Below are positions 35,360 to 46,727 of a stretch of DNA of 64,000 nucleotides, piece by piece (positions within the stretch are counted from its first letter, which is position 1; every line of letters starts with the position of its first letter). Both the position numbers and the translations under genes were made by a program. The stretch spans positions 4,919,945-4,983,944 of the forward strand of contig JAJEKV010000023.1 of the NCBI GenBank assembly GCA_021234155.1. Direction: 5' to 3'. Source of the DNA: Isoetes taiwanensis (Eukaryota; Streptophyta; Lycopodiopsida; Isoetales; Isoetaceae). The notes beneath the pieces were generated by a model. That model ran no database searches. It was given only the letters and a program-made list of their open reading frames with translations, and was not told the origin of the DNA.

Positions 35360-36520
35360 TGATTCATGGCACATTTATCTTTGCCAGGGATTTCGTCTGC
35401 AATAGACCATCACGTCTGAAGCCATAATTCTTGAAAAACCCCTGGAAACTACCTGGAATAAGTCATTTTGGATTGCAAAAGGGCCGAATCACTTGCTAAA
35501 GGGCCATTTCAGAAGAATCATGGGCCAAATTGACGGAATCAGAGGTCGGAATAGCCATTCGGCATGCAATCCAACTGCCTCAAAATGGACCGTACTTAGC
35601 TGAATCATGTTGGAATCTCCCTAGAACAGGCCGATTTGAAGTAGGAATTGTCAATTTGATAGGATTGGAGGCACTGTCAAATCTGCAGAGCAGCAAGAGG
35701 ATGAGAAAAAACAAGTGGGTCAGGTCAGAATCACTTGAAAAGAGCCGATTTTACATCAAGAAGCACTAGTTTAGTGAGATTAGCTTCAGAGATGGAGAAT
35801 TTGTGCCTCAAAAGTGGTCTTCTGCCTTTGTTGGTTTCTATTCTTTGGTCTTTTTATCTGCTTGATGTTTTTCTTGTCATTATCTATTATATCTAACAAT
35901 TACCAATTTGTTATATGAAGTAGAGATTGAGGTGTTAAATATAGAGGCCATGTATCTAGTGCACGAGAGCTTGGATGCAAATGGAAGAAAAATAGTAATT
36001 CTAGTAAGAACATGCATTGCTGTGGATCACTAAACTTATTTATATAAGAAAATATAAAGCCTAAGCTTAATAATTCCCAGGCTAAAGAGTTATTATATAT
36101 TTTGGCTCCTGGAGATGGGGCCTAGGCCTGGCATCCTTTGACAGGTGATATTAGCAGTTGTGGTAAAGAGGTCCTATGGATTTTTAAGTCGGAACTGCGG
36201 GATCAAGGGAGATTCACATAGTTTTGGCCGTACAAACCATGTGAGTGACCCGAAAGGGCTTGTTTTCCCCTTAAACCGTACATACTCGTACCTAGGGGTA
36301 GCTTTTGGGGTTTTTAGGGCGATTTTGGTTATTGTATATGGCTGGAAAGGGGGTTTCTGAAAAAATTCAAACGCGTATACAAGGGGGTTTTTGCCGACCC
36401 CTTGCACGCAAGTGGCATACCCCCTATACAATAAGTGCACCCTCGGGTGCGGGATTTAGAGTTTCCACATTAGATGCAGTAATAAATCCCTTAGCTAAGG
36501 AAAGTGGGTTTTAATTAGAA
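35360..36520 (+). repeat. Module A, left copy of a broken inverted duplication
   Basis: It matches 39007-40165 in inverted orientation. Landmarks: GTGATTCATGGCAC at the start, GGAATCTCCCTAGAACAGG, GTGCACCCTCGGGTGCGGG, and AAGTGGGTTTTAATTAGAA at the end. The match stops at 36520, where a Helitron 3' end begins. No recognised coding domain. Confidence 0.8.
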
Positions 36521-36560
36521 CTAGTTATGGTGCCCGGCGTTGCCGGGCTTTAGCAAATGT
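36521..36560 (-). mobile_element. Helitron 3' terminus
   Basis: Read on the minus strand: hairpin GCCCGGCAACGCCGGGC (36532-36548), then ACCATAA, then CTAG (36521-36524), then host T. The element body extends rightwards in this window. The uninterrupted paralogous site lies at 39006/39007. Confidence 0.8.
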
Positions 36561-37640
36561 GGATAGTAGAAGGAAGCATGCAATTTTGCATTTGTAGGCT
36601 TTAAGACATCGTTGTAAGTATGTTTTCGTGAATTGGCCTTTGTAGGCCTTAGAATAGTTGGTCTTAGATTTGTGTCTGTAATTTGAAAAGGTTGTATTTA
36701 TGGAGTTTTAATGTTTGGGTGAATATATGATGAGGATTTATGTACAATAAAGGATGCGCAATATTGGCAATCAAGTTGTTAGTCTTTTGGTAGGTAATTT
36801 ATGTGGGTTGAACTTGCAATAGGTTATGTACCAGGCATTTAGCTACCTCTCGAATAGAAAGCTTGTAATTAACATGTGTGTGGTTACTGAAACTGCTTGT
36901 TGAAATAGTATGCACCTATGAGAAAGTGGTGGATTTGGCAAAAGCACCAGAAATGATCATCAAACTTTCTTGAATATATAAGGTGTTGGAGCCACCTTAG
37001 ATGTAATGACTATGGTGGCAAGGAGCATACATTCATCAACCTTTGTAGGATCATGTTCAGGACTGCAAGACAGTTAGTGACAGAAGGAGCAAGAGAGGGG
37101 TTAGTAATTTCAGTAGAGAGGGATTTTGTTGAAGGGAAGCTATCAGACCCTAGATTAATGGCCTTTTTTTCAACCTGCCCTCATTATAAGGGTTCGAAAC
37201 CAAGAATGTTCATGTGAAAGAGAGCTTGACATGTAAAGATGTAGTGTCTAAAAAACAGAGGACTGCAAAACGAAGCTGAGGTGTAATGGTAGGTGTCAAC
37301 CAATGTAGCAGAGATTGAAAGACAATTACAAAACAAAAGCATGCACCAATTAACAGCATATGCAACCGCAGATGAATCCATAGTACAAACCCCACCTGAT
37401 AAAAGAAGATCTGATGCCGTCTCTTCAAGCTCTTGCCTCTACAACTTCAATGCAATCCTCCTTCGGATGCCTCTTCTGGCCTCCTCCTCAGCACCACAAA
37501 GCTTCCAAAACCCTCTCTTGCAATAAAAATCCCTTTTGTAAACCCTTAGTCAAAGAAGCAAACCCTTGCTTATGTGCATGCTGCATGCATGCCTCATGTA
37601 CGTATGCAACTCATGTACGTACCATGCATAACTACATATA
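36561..37640. other. Helitron interior and probable LTR, no gene
   Basis: The left part should be the body of the Helitron that ends at 36521. The right part, from an undetermined point to 37666, should be the LTR that starts there on the minus strand. No protein domain recognised. Confidence 0.3.
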
Positions 37641-37713
37641 CTAGACCATAGGCCAGGATCGTTACAGTCTCCCCTTCTAAAAATTAACCCATGTCCTCAT
37701 GGGACGATCACAG
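37641..37713 (-). mobile_element. Ty3-like polypurine tract and 3' LTR start
   Basis: On the minus strand CATGAGGACATGGG, typical of the coding end of plant Ty3/gypsy polyproteins, is followed by TTAGAAGGGGAGAC (polypurine tract, 37667-37680) and TGTAACGATCC (LTR start at 37666). The adjoining module B carries no integrase or RNase H, so the pol gene has been lost or replaced. Its LTR start does not match the LTR at 42156-42801, so these are different elements. Confidence 0.5.
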
Positions 37714-40165
37714 ATCTTCCTTTGCAATTGAAATTTGCAGTGAACATGCAACTTTGCTTATGCATTCAACAATATTCACAAACTTAACATATTCCAATCT
37801 CTAATTGAGGAAAGCAAACAACTCAAATATTCCCAATGTATTATCAACATATATACAACATCAGGCTGAGCAAATCAAACAGAAACTTCTAGCTTTAGAA
37901 CTCAAGCATGATTCCTGGCTACATTGCCGCCATCAACTTGACCGCTGCCTTGTGGATTCACTGCACATGCACTCACTGGGGTTAGTTCTCGTGACTAAGT
38001 GGGGATCCCATAGCTGCTACTGCATACATGGAAACACTCTAGAATCTTGGAAAACAAGAACATGGACAATTCAAAATACAAGATGCTATGGTGCAGTGCT
38101 AGACAATGGCAACAAAAGAAACATCATAAGCATCAGGAGCAAAGGACACAAAGCCAAAGTACCAAAACAACATAAACAAAGCTCCGGGACAATGAGAAGC
38201 TCAGTCAGCCTACAAACATGCCCTGTTAGCAAAGAAATGCCCAGCCATTTCACATTCCGAGCCCCGTTGGCGGAGTTGGTTGGGTGAACCTCATATGCGC
38301 GTACCCTTCCCAGCCCACGTCTAGCGCTGGAGGACCTCTTACCATGGAATCACAGAGGTGACATAGCATCCTAATCAGGGAAACTACGTCCGGTGTTACA
38401 GAGTACAAGAATACCACAGAGAAAACAGATGAACATGAGCATGCCGGAGCAACTAGGCCACCGAACCTAGCAGCCCGACCCCGGAGGTTCCAAGTACATA
38501 ATCAAAATACCAAGACAACAATGGAACAATGCGAAGACCATGACATGTGGTGTTCATAAGAATGTTTACTATACATGTGCCTAGATTATGCTGCTGCTGA
38601 TGTTGCCCATACAACCTGTCCAAATTGAAGTAGCTAGGTTACTGATAAAGATAATGATCACAATCCAAACACGTTGAGGAAGTCACAGGCCCAACTATCA
38701 TTGATGTAGCTCCCACGCCTATGTATTTCACTGAACAAGAAAACATTACATTTCATATTGCAAAACTTACCCCAGAACCATTCTCCCATGGGGATAATCC
38801 ATGAACTATGATGCCTTTGATAGAATATTGCAACAATTTAGAAACTTACAGTTATACACTTAGACTAGCACTGATTCACGCCACAGCCTCATATAGACAC
38901 CCACATATGCCTCATATTGCTCTTCTGGCCCAGCTTCACTTGACCTCCAAGGTTCCACCATGCTTAGTTAACTTTAACAATTGTTAGCTAAGGTTTTTAA
39001 TATTCTAATTAAAACCCACTTGCCTTAGCTAAGGGATTTATTACTGCATCTAATGTGGAAACTCTAAATCCCGCACCCGGGGGTGCACCTATTATATAGG
39101 GGGTATGCCATTTGCGTGCAAGGGGTCGGCAAAAACCCCCTTGTATACGCGTTTGAATTTTTTCAGAAACCCTCTTTCCAGCCATATACAGTAATCAAAA
39201 TCGCCCTAAAACCCCCAAAAGCTACCCCTAGGTACGAGTATATGTATGGTTTAAGGGGAAAACAAACCCTTTCGGGTCACTCACATGGTTTGTACGGCCA
39301 AAACTATGTGAACCCCCCTTGATCCCGCACTTCCGACTTAAAAATCCATAGGATCTCCTTACCAAAACTGCTAATATCACCTGTCAAAGGATGCCAGGCC
39401 TAGGCTCCATCTCCAGGAGCCAAAATATATAATAACTCTTTAGCCTGGGAATTATTAAGCTTAGGCTTTATATTTTCTTATGTAAATAAGTTTAGTGATC
39501 CACAGCAATGCATGTTTTTACTAGAATTACTATTTTTCTTCCATCTTCATCCAAGCTCTCGTGCACTAGATACATGGCTTCTATATTTAACAAGTCAATC
39601 TCTACTTCATATAACAAATTGGTAATTGTTAGATATAATAGATAATGACAAGAAAAACATCAAGCAGACAAAAAGACCAAAGAAAAGAAACCAACAAAGG
39701 CTGAAGATCACTTTTGAGGCACCAATTCTCCATCTCTAAAGCTAATCTCACTATACTAGTGCTTCTTGATCTAAAATCGGCTCTTTTCAAGTGATTCTGA
39801 CCTGCCCCACTTGGTTTTTCTCATCCTCTTGCTGCTCTGCAAATTTGACACTGCCTCCAATCCTATCAAATTGACAATTCCTTCTTCAAATCGGCCTGTT
39901 CTAGGGAGATTCCAACATGATTCAGCTGAGTACGGTCCATTTTGAGGCAGTTGGGTTGCATGCAGAATGGCTATTCCGACCTCTGATTCTGCCAATTTGG
40001 CCATGATTCTTCTGAAACAGCCCTTTAACACGTGATTCGGCCCTTTTGCAATCCAAAATAACTTATTCCAGGTAGTTTCCAAGGGTTTTCCAAGAATTAT
40101 GGCTTCAGACGTGATGGTTTGTTGCAGACGAAACCCCTGGCAAAGCTAAACGTGCCATGAATCAC
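37714..40165 (-). repeat. Modules A and B, contiguous inverted copy
   Basis: Read on the minus strand this is module A (40165 to 39007) joined directly to module B (39005 to 37714). The left copies of A and B in this window lie 6.6 kb apart and in the opposite order. The join reads AATTAGAATATTAAAAACC on the minus strand and is uninterrupted. A plus-strand open frame of 160 codons at 37805-38287 and a minus-strand frame at 39771-40082 have partial counterparts in the left copies, but neither shows a known domain. Confidence 0.75.
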
Positions 40166-40202
40166 GGTCACAGGGATTTGGAGTTTACAGATTTCGGCTA
40201 CC

Positions 40203-40901
40203 ATGGCAAACCCTAGCTTGCCAGCTTCCGGAACACGTTCGTCAACCAAGAAAGTGGTAGGTGGTGCTTCTGCTTCTTCTTTTGCGCATGATATGAGTTC
40301 TTCTTTGTCGCTTCCTAATTTACCTGATAATTCTCGCCTCAATCCTCTTGCTTTTGGCCCTTCTCTTGTTAATATGAGTACAAGCTTGCAACACTTCCCC
40401 CCTCTGTCTAAATTTGCACCTTTATCTACTTCTCAAGTAGAGACCACTATAAATACTTCTAATGTTGCGTCTGCCTCCTTTGTGTCTACTTCTGCTGGGT
40501 GTGTATCTGCTTCTTCTGCTCCATGGGGTTCTTCTGATGCTGTGGCTAGAGCATCTTCTACACGATTTAGCGATTGGAGCAAACGTGATTTGACATCCAG
40601 TGTGCAATCTGCTCGTGTTTCTGCTGCATTGAATATTATGTTACAGAATAACAAGAAAGAATTGAGCTCGTATCTAAATGAGTTACAAGCACAAGATGAC
40701 CGTATGGATGTTCAGTTATCTCCTGAGGGTGTATTCTATGAGGCACAGCAGTGTTCGAACGCTTTTACACAGGCTGGCCTACCGGTTGTCGAAATTGATC
40801 ATAATGCTCATTTGCAGTGTGTTCAGAACCTTGTATCTCATGGAGTTGTTTGCCATTTCACTAGACAGTTTTTGGACTCAGGAGAGTTAGATTCTGGCTA
40901 A
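40203..40901 (+). CDS. Hypothetical protein, 232 codons
   Basis: The frame opens with a good plant start context (CTACCATGGCAA). The N-terminal half is rich in serine, alanine and proline and looks disordered. The C-terminal part (about residues 140-232) has mixed composition with FTQAGLPVVEIDHN and NLVSHGVVCHF. I recognise no family. It begins 38 bases after module A ends and stops where a Ty3/gypsy reverse transcriptase relic on the opposite strand is cut. It could be a captured gene fragment, the first exon of a gene whose rest is gone, or ORF1 of a LINE. The clean frame over 700 bases is unusual here and suggests recent selection or recent arrival. Confidence 0.4.
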   Translation: MANPSLPASGTRSSTKKVVGGASASSFAHDMSSSLSLPNLPDNSRLNPLAFGPSLVNMSTSLQHFPPLSKFAPLSTSQVETTINTSNVASASFVSTSAGCVSASSAPWGSSDAVARASSTRFSDWSKRDLTSSVQSARVSAALNIMLQNNKKELSSYLNELQAQDDRMDVQLSPEGVFYEAQQCSNAFTQAGLPVVEIDHNAHLQCVQNLVSHGVVCHFTRQFLDSGELDSG

Positions 40902-40904
40902 AAC

Positions 40905-42139
40905 ATCACCTTACTTTGCTCAACAACTCTTTCAGTTGTTTTTTAACATCTTCAAGTTCTAGAGGACTTAATCCGCAAGGTGCATGAGCCATGGGCTTAA
41001 CCCCAGGTTCAAGCTCAAGTTTGTGCTCTACACTCCGCGAGGGTGGTGGCCCCTCCGGTAACTCTTCTAAAAACACATCATGAAAGTATTTAAAAGACCT
41101 TTCAGTCTTTGGTCTACTTCAGAATTTACCCCAGTGTTAACAACAAGCGAGTTATATGATTTGACAATCAAACCATTATTCCTCAAATACATCAAAGAAA
41201 GAGCATTTCTATTAACTTTGAAAATCTTATTAGCCTGAGTGGCTGGTATAAGTTTACCAGACTCCACTACGGTAAGCCTTGAACACTAACTACTTCACTT
41301 GATGACAGGTTAAAAATCAAGGTATGTGTTGGCCATAGAATTTGCGGCTCGACATCTTGTAACTATTTCATGCCTAGAATGATATCATAACGCTTCAACT
41401 TAGCAATGTCTAAATCTATGCACATAGATGTAACTTGCGACTCTTTGTCCAACAACTCCAAGCAAACACCCCGTGCTTGCTCACCGTGATGTTGAGTTTG
41501 TGACCCAGCCTCAGACTCTATTACATATGGAGTTACCTCGCTCAAATCCAGCCCTAGATCGTGCGCTAAATCTGCAAAAATGAAATTATGCATTCTCGCC
41601 TTTCTTCGTGGCTACAAAATATAATTTCATCTGATTGAACCAGCGCATTGCCTGCTCAGGCATGATATCTTTCCCATTGCATTGCTTAAACGAAGTTCCC
41701 GAGCATTGACTTCAGTAGTCCACTTCTGCAAATTCTCTTGCATCAACCCTAGGGTATTTCTGAACTTGGTTTGTTCAGTTCTTATCTCATTCAGTTCTCT
41801 AGTCAAACAGTTGATACGACTTTCATTATCGTCAGGTAAATTTTCACTTACCAGACCCCACTCAGTACTTGCTCCTGGAGTGTTCCCGGCATTACCAATA
41901 TCAACATTAGCTGCATTTGCAGTACCCATATTAGCATTTGCAGCAGTTATGTTGATAACACTTACAGAAGCGGCTGCTGCAGGAGTAGCATCTGAGGGTG
42001 CTTCCATCTCAAACTCGGACTTGAGTAGTTCATCATCCAGATGAATGTCCTCAAGGGCGGATATTATGCCCTCTTCAGGCACTGCGCTTTTGGCAATCTG
42101 AATAGGTCCTGCTGGTACATCCGGCACAGGTTCAGCCAT
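40905..42139 (-). pseudogene. Ty3/gypsy gag-pol relic with internal deletion
   Basis: The minus-strand start at 42139 lies just inside the primer binding site. The first 170 codons (42139-41627) are a gag-like region with a coiled coil near residues 105-150. A gag core motif (AMRWFNQMKLYF) follows in another frame. At about 41590 the sequence jumps into the back half of the protease (HNFIFADLAHDLGLDL, then YDIILGM). The rest of gag, the zinc knuckle and the catalytic DSG of the protease are deleted. The frame at 41267-41067 and the stretch to 40905 give the start of reverse transcriptase (EELPEGPPPSRSVEH, then HAPCGLSPLELEDVKKQL). Everything after that is missing. Confidence 0.75.
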
Positions 42140-42143
42140 GCTA

Positions 42144-42154
42144 CTCTGATACCA
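42144..42154 (-). promoter_or_regulatory. Retroelement primer binding site
   Basis: TGGTATCAGAG on the minus strand is the usual complement to the 3' end of initiator tRNA-Met in plant LTR retrotransposons. It lies one base from the LTR end, and the gag ATG follows within a few bases. Confidence 0.8.
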
Positions 42155-42155
42155 T

Positions 42156-42801
42156 TGTTACAGCGAAATTTCAAGCCCAAATTTTGCCCTTTGGACGAGC
42201 AAATCAACTACCTCTCACACCGTGGATCCCGGATCCCTAACATTGATTATTAGTTCGTTGTCCAAGCCGGTGCTTCAGGGCACCCAACTAATCAAGCTCC
42301 TTGCCAGCAGTCTTGATCAATCCAACTGCAACCAAATTGCCATACAAAAGGCCTGAGACTACCCAATTGCTACTGCAATGGGGTTGCTCAGCAAATCCGA
42401 CCCTATACACCATGAATCAGCCCTGACAAAGTTCGACTTGCTCAGAATTGATTCTTCCAATGACCCACAAAACATTCCCCCCGTTCTCTAATTCGTCCTA
42501 ACTCGTATATAATAGCAACTAGGACTGCCACACCAGTACTACTGGTACAAATCCGACCCTTAATGCATGATTTCGGATCTGATCAGAGCCCCAAAACTTG
42601 AGTTGCATGGCTGCCATGGCTGCCTCATATCAGATCCATAACAGGCCTTCCAAATCGAGTTCTTCATGGGATCTTTCCATTGGTTGAACTCCAACCAATA
42701 GGCGCCACATGGCCCCTTTTAACATTTAATTTAATGTCAATTTATCATACCAAACATTTGCCACTATATATTAATGCAAAACACCCATTATACTAGTAAC
42801 A
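42156..42801 (-). mobile_element. 5' LTR of the Ty3/gypsy relic
   Basis: On the minus strand the segment begins TGTTACTAGTATAATGGG and ends GCTGTAACA, giving the usual TG...CA ends, and the primer binding site follows immediately. TATTATATACG in the middle may be the promoter. The outer end at 42801 is inferred from the TGTTA/TAACA symmetry. No second copy was found here to confirm it. Confidence 0.55.
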
Positions 42802-44351
42802 ACCATTGGTACCAAAGCATGATGGGAAAGAATGCACGGAGTGAGAGAAAAATGACTCTACCTCAAAAGGATTGGGGCAAATGAGGACCACTAGGAGAAT
42901 AGAGCAAACAGACCGAATGGAAGAAAGTGCAAATTTTGGCAACTGAGACCAACGAGAATAAAAAAAGCTAAACAAGTTCGATGAAATAACTGGGGTCAAC
43001 ATAGTAAAATGGCATGATGATTGGACACCAATAGGGTGAAAAGAACTACGATGAGTCAAGAGGCGAACAAAGGGGGGAGTCAAGACAATAGAAAAGCAAA
43101 GATGTTTCAAGGGATAATATGAATGAATAAAGAGGAAAGGAACAAAACGCAGGATGAAAAAAGAGAGGAACAGGAGATTATAATGAAATGGATGGAATAA
43201 GGAATCGAGAGTACAGGAACAAAAGCAAATCCAAACAAAGTAGCTAAGGTTACAAAATGCAATTGTCTAAAAAGCCCTCAAGGACATTTACGAGACACTA
43301 AGAATCTATGATAAAAAAAGGCGAGTATAGGCCCTCATAAGAATATCCATGAGAAGACATGAAAAAGAAGCACGCACTTACCTACCTACGCTTACATAGA
43401 TACAAAGCTCAAGAATCTTAGATTAAAAGGAAACAAAAGCAAGTGAAATGGATGGAGAAATGAGATCACAAAAAGAGGACCAGAACACAATAAATCAGAA
43501 GATGTCGAGGAATGAAAAAAACAATTGAAGGGGACATCATGAGCTACATGGAGTCAAATGAATAAATAGAGCAATTGGGAGCACTAATGCAACAAAAGTT
43601 GAATGGGACGAGACACTTATGCAAAAGGAAAAGAAGAACGAGGGGAAATCGTGAGGTGAAAGAAATATAGCAAGCATAACGAGTATCAAATGAAACTATG
43701 GGCAGGAGAGAATGGAGAGAAAAGCGCCATTGCTAACTAAACCAAAGAACCATGTAACCACAGAAATAAATTAGCGATGATTGGGAACCCCATACAACAA
43801 CTTCCAAGAAGAAAACAATATGAAATGGACAAATAAATGTGCATCTCTCAACTAAAAAACCTATAGTGCTAATGACGCTATCCTAGACTGCAAAGATAGA
43901 AATCCATGGAATAGCAATAAAAGAAATAGACATTCGATTGAAGTTACTCTATGCCCAAATGGATGCCCTCACCTTAAAGAATGAACAGTTTTAGTGAAAA
44001 TGCTCATGTGCAAAATGAATTTACTGTAGAAAAATCAGAAACCAAAGAGCAAAATGATATACATAGTTAACCCTGAAAATAGTGTCTCCCAACACATCCA
44101 AATTCCATCCCGTCATCAAGAAATTACGAACCCCTACTATTTACTAAACATGCCCATAATTTGGCAATAGTTGTATGAGGTGGCATAGCGCAAGTATTTG
44201 ACAAGTTCAAGACGAGGGACTCGGTGCATGGATTGAGCAGTATCAAAACAAATCATTTAGCGAATAACAAGAGGGATAAATGGGATTTGAACAAATGCAT
44301 GTACATATATGTACTTTACAAATGAACTATTTTAGCCGATAATAATTTTAA
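42802..44351. other. Purine-rich background without genes
   Basis: The plus strand is strongly enriched in A and G over 1.5 kb, with no long open frame in a recognisable family. The same character resumes between and after the Mutator-like element and the LINE (47399-47668 and 50922-51790). So these are parts of one older segment split by two insertions. Its nature is unknown. Confidence 0.5.
44343..44351. repeat. 9-bp target duplication, left
   Basis: TAATTTTAA stands here and again at 47399-47407, directly outside the two ends of the Mutator-like element. Nine bases is the Mutator-class target duplication length. Confidence 0.9.
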
Positions 44352-44898
44352 GGGAAAGTTACTGAAATGCCCTTGCGAAATGGGTAAGTTACACAATTGC
44401 CCCTATCAAATCCGAAATCCCCAAAATACCCTTCGGGCAGGCAACGGGCAGAACGAATATTGCCGATTACAGAAACGGAGGGAAATTATCTGGATTTGGC
44501 GGTGCTGTTGCAGAAGACGTCCAACGATTTAGTGAATCCGTCCAGCTTCCCCATACAAGGCACCGATTTGTAAGGTAAGGAGAAGCACAGAATAGATCGA
44601 TTCTGGCAATTCATGCATGCATTTTGTGAATTTGAATCTGAGTAAGTTCTCTATTCAAGTTCTCTGCATTAAGATAACAGTTTTCATCTATGGCCTCGAT
44701 GTGTTTCTTCTTGTTCCAAAGCCTCTATATGTTTCTTCTTGTTCCAAATCTATGGCAGATTCTGCTTCCATAACTTCCTTCTTTCAAAGCTCAAAGCATA
44801 ACTTTCTTTTGTTTTCATGAATTTCTTTGTATCTTTAGTACTGGCTATGAGAATGTTAACTGATTCTGTGTCCAGCACAGAAGGTTCTATGTCCAGCT

Positions 44899-46374
44899 AT
44901 GGAACTGTGTAAGGGTGCTAAATTTATTGAAGAATGCAAGACTGCAGTACGAGATCAAGCCGTCAAAGATCATGTGGAATTATCAGTAATTAAGTCTGAT
45001 CGTTCTAGATACAGAGTAAAGTGTGCTGCTGAAGGTTGTGCATGGATGATCCACGCTTCTAAACTTCCGGATAGTGCTGAGGTTACAATTAAGAGCATCG
45101 GTGGTGAGCATTCTTGTGGTGGGGTTAATCAGAGAAACAATAAGGAAGCTAACTCAAAGTGGGTGACGGAAAAATATCTTGGGAAGTTCCTTGAGCACCA
45201 AAGTTATAAACCTTCAGACCTTGTTGCTGATGTCCGAAGAGAGCATGGAGTAGAGATAAGCTACCGTGTTAGCAAAGGAGAATGCAATGGCTGAACTTCA
45301 CGGTTCACATGAAGAAGCTTATCAGCGATTGAATGACTACTGCTCTAGGTTAATGGATGCTAATCCTGGTAGTATTTGTACGGTTCAGCAGGATGAGCAG
45401 AACAGGTTCACAATAATGTTTCTTGCTTTTGGCGCTAGCTTGAGTGGATTTGGGCATTGTCGGCCTGTTATTGGGCTAGATGGGACATTCTTAACAAACA
45501 GGTATAGAGGAATTTTGCTCATCGCAGTTGCAGACGCTCGTGGGTCTTTGTTTCCACTAGCATATGCATGGGTTGCCATTGAGAATGATAGCAACTGGTG
45601 TTGGTTTTTAACTCAGTTACAGAGTTCTTTAGCACTTAATAGAGCAGTTGTCTTCTTGTCTGATCGACAGAAAGGAATATTGGAAGGAGTGTCAGCTGTT
45701 TTTGGGGAGAATGCAGTGCATGGATATTGTCTGAGGCACTTAGCAGAGAATTTCAAAAAGGAATTCAAGAGTATAGAGCTTGTCAAGTTGTTGTGGAAAG
45801 CAATTCCCAAATTTCAAGAAGTTTTACAAGCAATTGGGACTGCAAATGCTGCCGCTCAAACTTGGTTGCTCGATGAGATGCATCATCCTCGATATTGGGC
45901 AGAAGCATACTTTCCAGGCCATCGGTTTGGTCATCTTACCTCTAACATTGCAGAATCTTTGAATTCTTGGCTTGACTTGAATTTATGTTCAAGATTGTAA
46001 CTGCAAAACATGAGCATGTGGTCGATGTGCAAGCTGGTACATGCTCTTGCTTGAGATGGCAGAAGTCTGGAATTCCTTGTGCCCATGCTGCTGCATCAAT
46101 TCTATTCAAGAAACAGCAAGTGCAGATGTACACCTATGAGGCATATCGGTTGTGCGTGTACTATGCAACTTACGAAGGGGTTATCTCTCCAGTGATTCAT
46201 AGTGGTGAAGTTGCGGCAGCCACAGATATGCTTCCTCCATAGACATCTCGATTGCCAGGGCGACCTAAGAAGAGGAGAATAAGATCGTCTACTGAGGATG
46301 ACAAGAAAGCAGTAAAATGTTCAAGATGCAAAAGTGTCGGTCACAACCGCAGAACTTGCAGGAGTACCAATTGA
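44899..46374 (+). pseudogene. MULE transposase, copy 1, frameshifted
   Basis: Domains in order: a MuDR-type zinc-binding N-terminus (YRVKCAAEGCAWMIHASK, then GGEHSC); the transposase core (PVIGLDGTFL, then VFLSDRQKGI and HGYCLRHLAENF); a SWIM zinc finger (CSCLRWQKSGIPCAHA); and a C-terminal CCHC knuckle (CSRCKSVGHNRRTC). Against copy 2, eight bases are missing at 45270/45271, next to a repeated GTT, which shifts the frame. Between NSWLDL and FKIVTAKHEH a stretch of the usual protein (I estimate 60-80 residues) is absent and the frame changes; copy 2 has the same join. A TAG at about 46240 interrupts the end before the knuckle. Not functional. Confidence 0.9.
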
Positions 46375-46727
46375 AATTGCAGGTATTTTATTTGCGAGGT
46401 GAAGTGTTTTGTGACTTCTTTTTTAATTATGAGATTGATTTCTTACTATTACATAATGAACAGGAATACTGGAGCAGTTTCTAGCTTACGAAGACTGCAG
46501 CTTATGAACTTGTTAATTGTTGTTAATTAAGTAGTTCTTCCTGCAGCTTGTGAACTTGTTGTTAATTAAGTAGTTCTTTCTGTAGCATTTCTTGCAATGG
46601 AGCAGGAAGCAATTCCAAAAGGCTCTCTTTGTCAAGTGCATTCAATATTCAAAGTGGGCATCCTTCCTGTAGTCTTTGATATCATAACTGACCCAGAAAA
46701 CAAGCGTGTTTTCTTAAGAACATTCAT

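Noticed and set aside
36174-36440. Similar frames in both A copies (36174-36440 minus and 39083-39322 plus)
   Set aside because: The DNA itself is duplicated, so shared frames are expected. They diverge by frameshift at one end and show no domain.
37180-37200. GGGTTCGAAACC-like B box, possible tRNA
   Set aside because: No A box or cloverleaf could be found upstream at the right distance on this strand.
37805-38287. 160-codon frame in module B
   Set aside because: In the left copy of B the matching frame is interrupted about 60 codons earlier and joined differently; no domain recognised. Treated as chance.
45942-46133. Conserved antisense frame in the MULE (also at 60936-61127)
   Set aside because: It is the reverse complement of the SWIM finger region, so its conservation follows from the transposase sequence.
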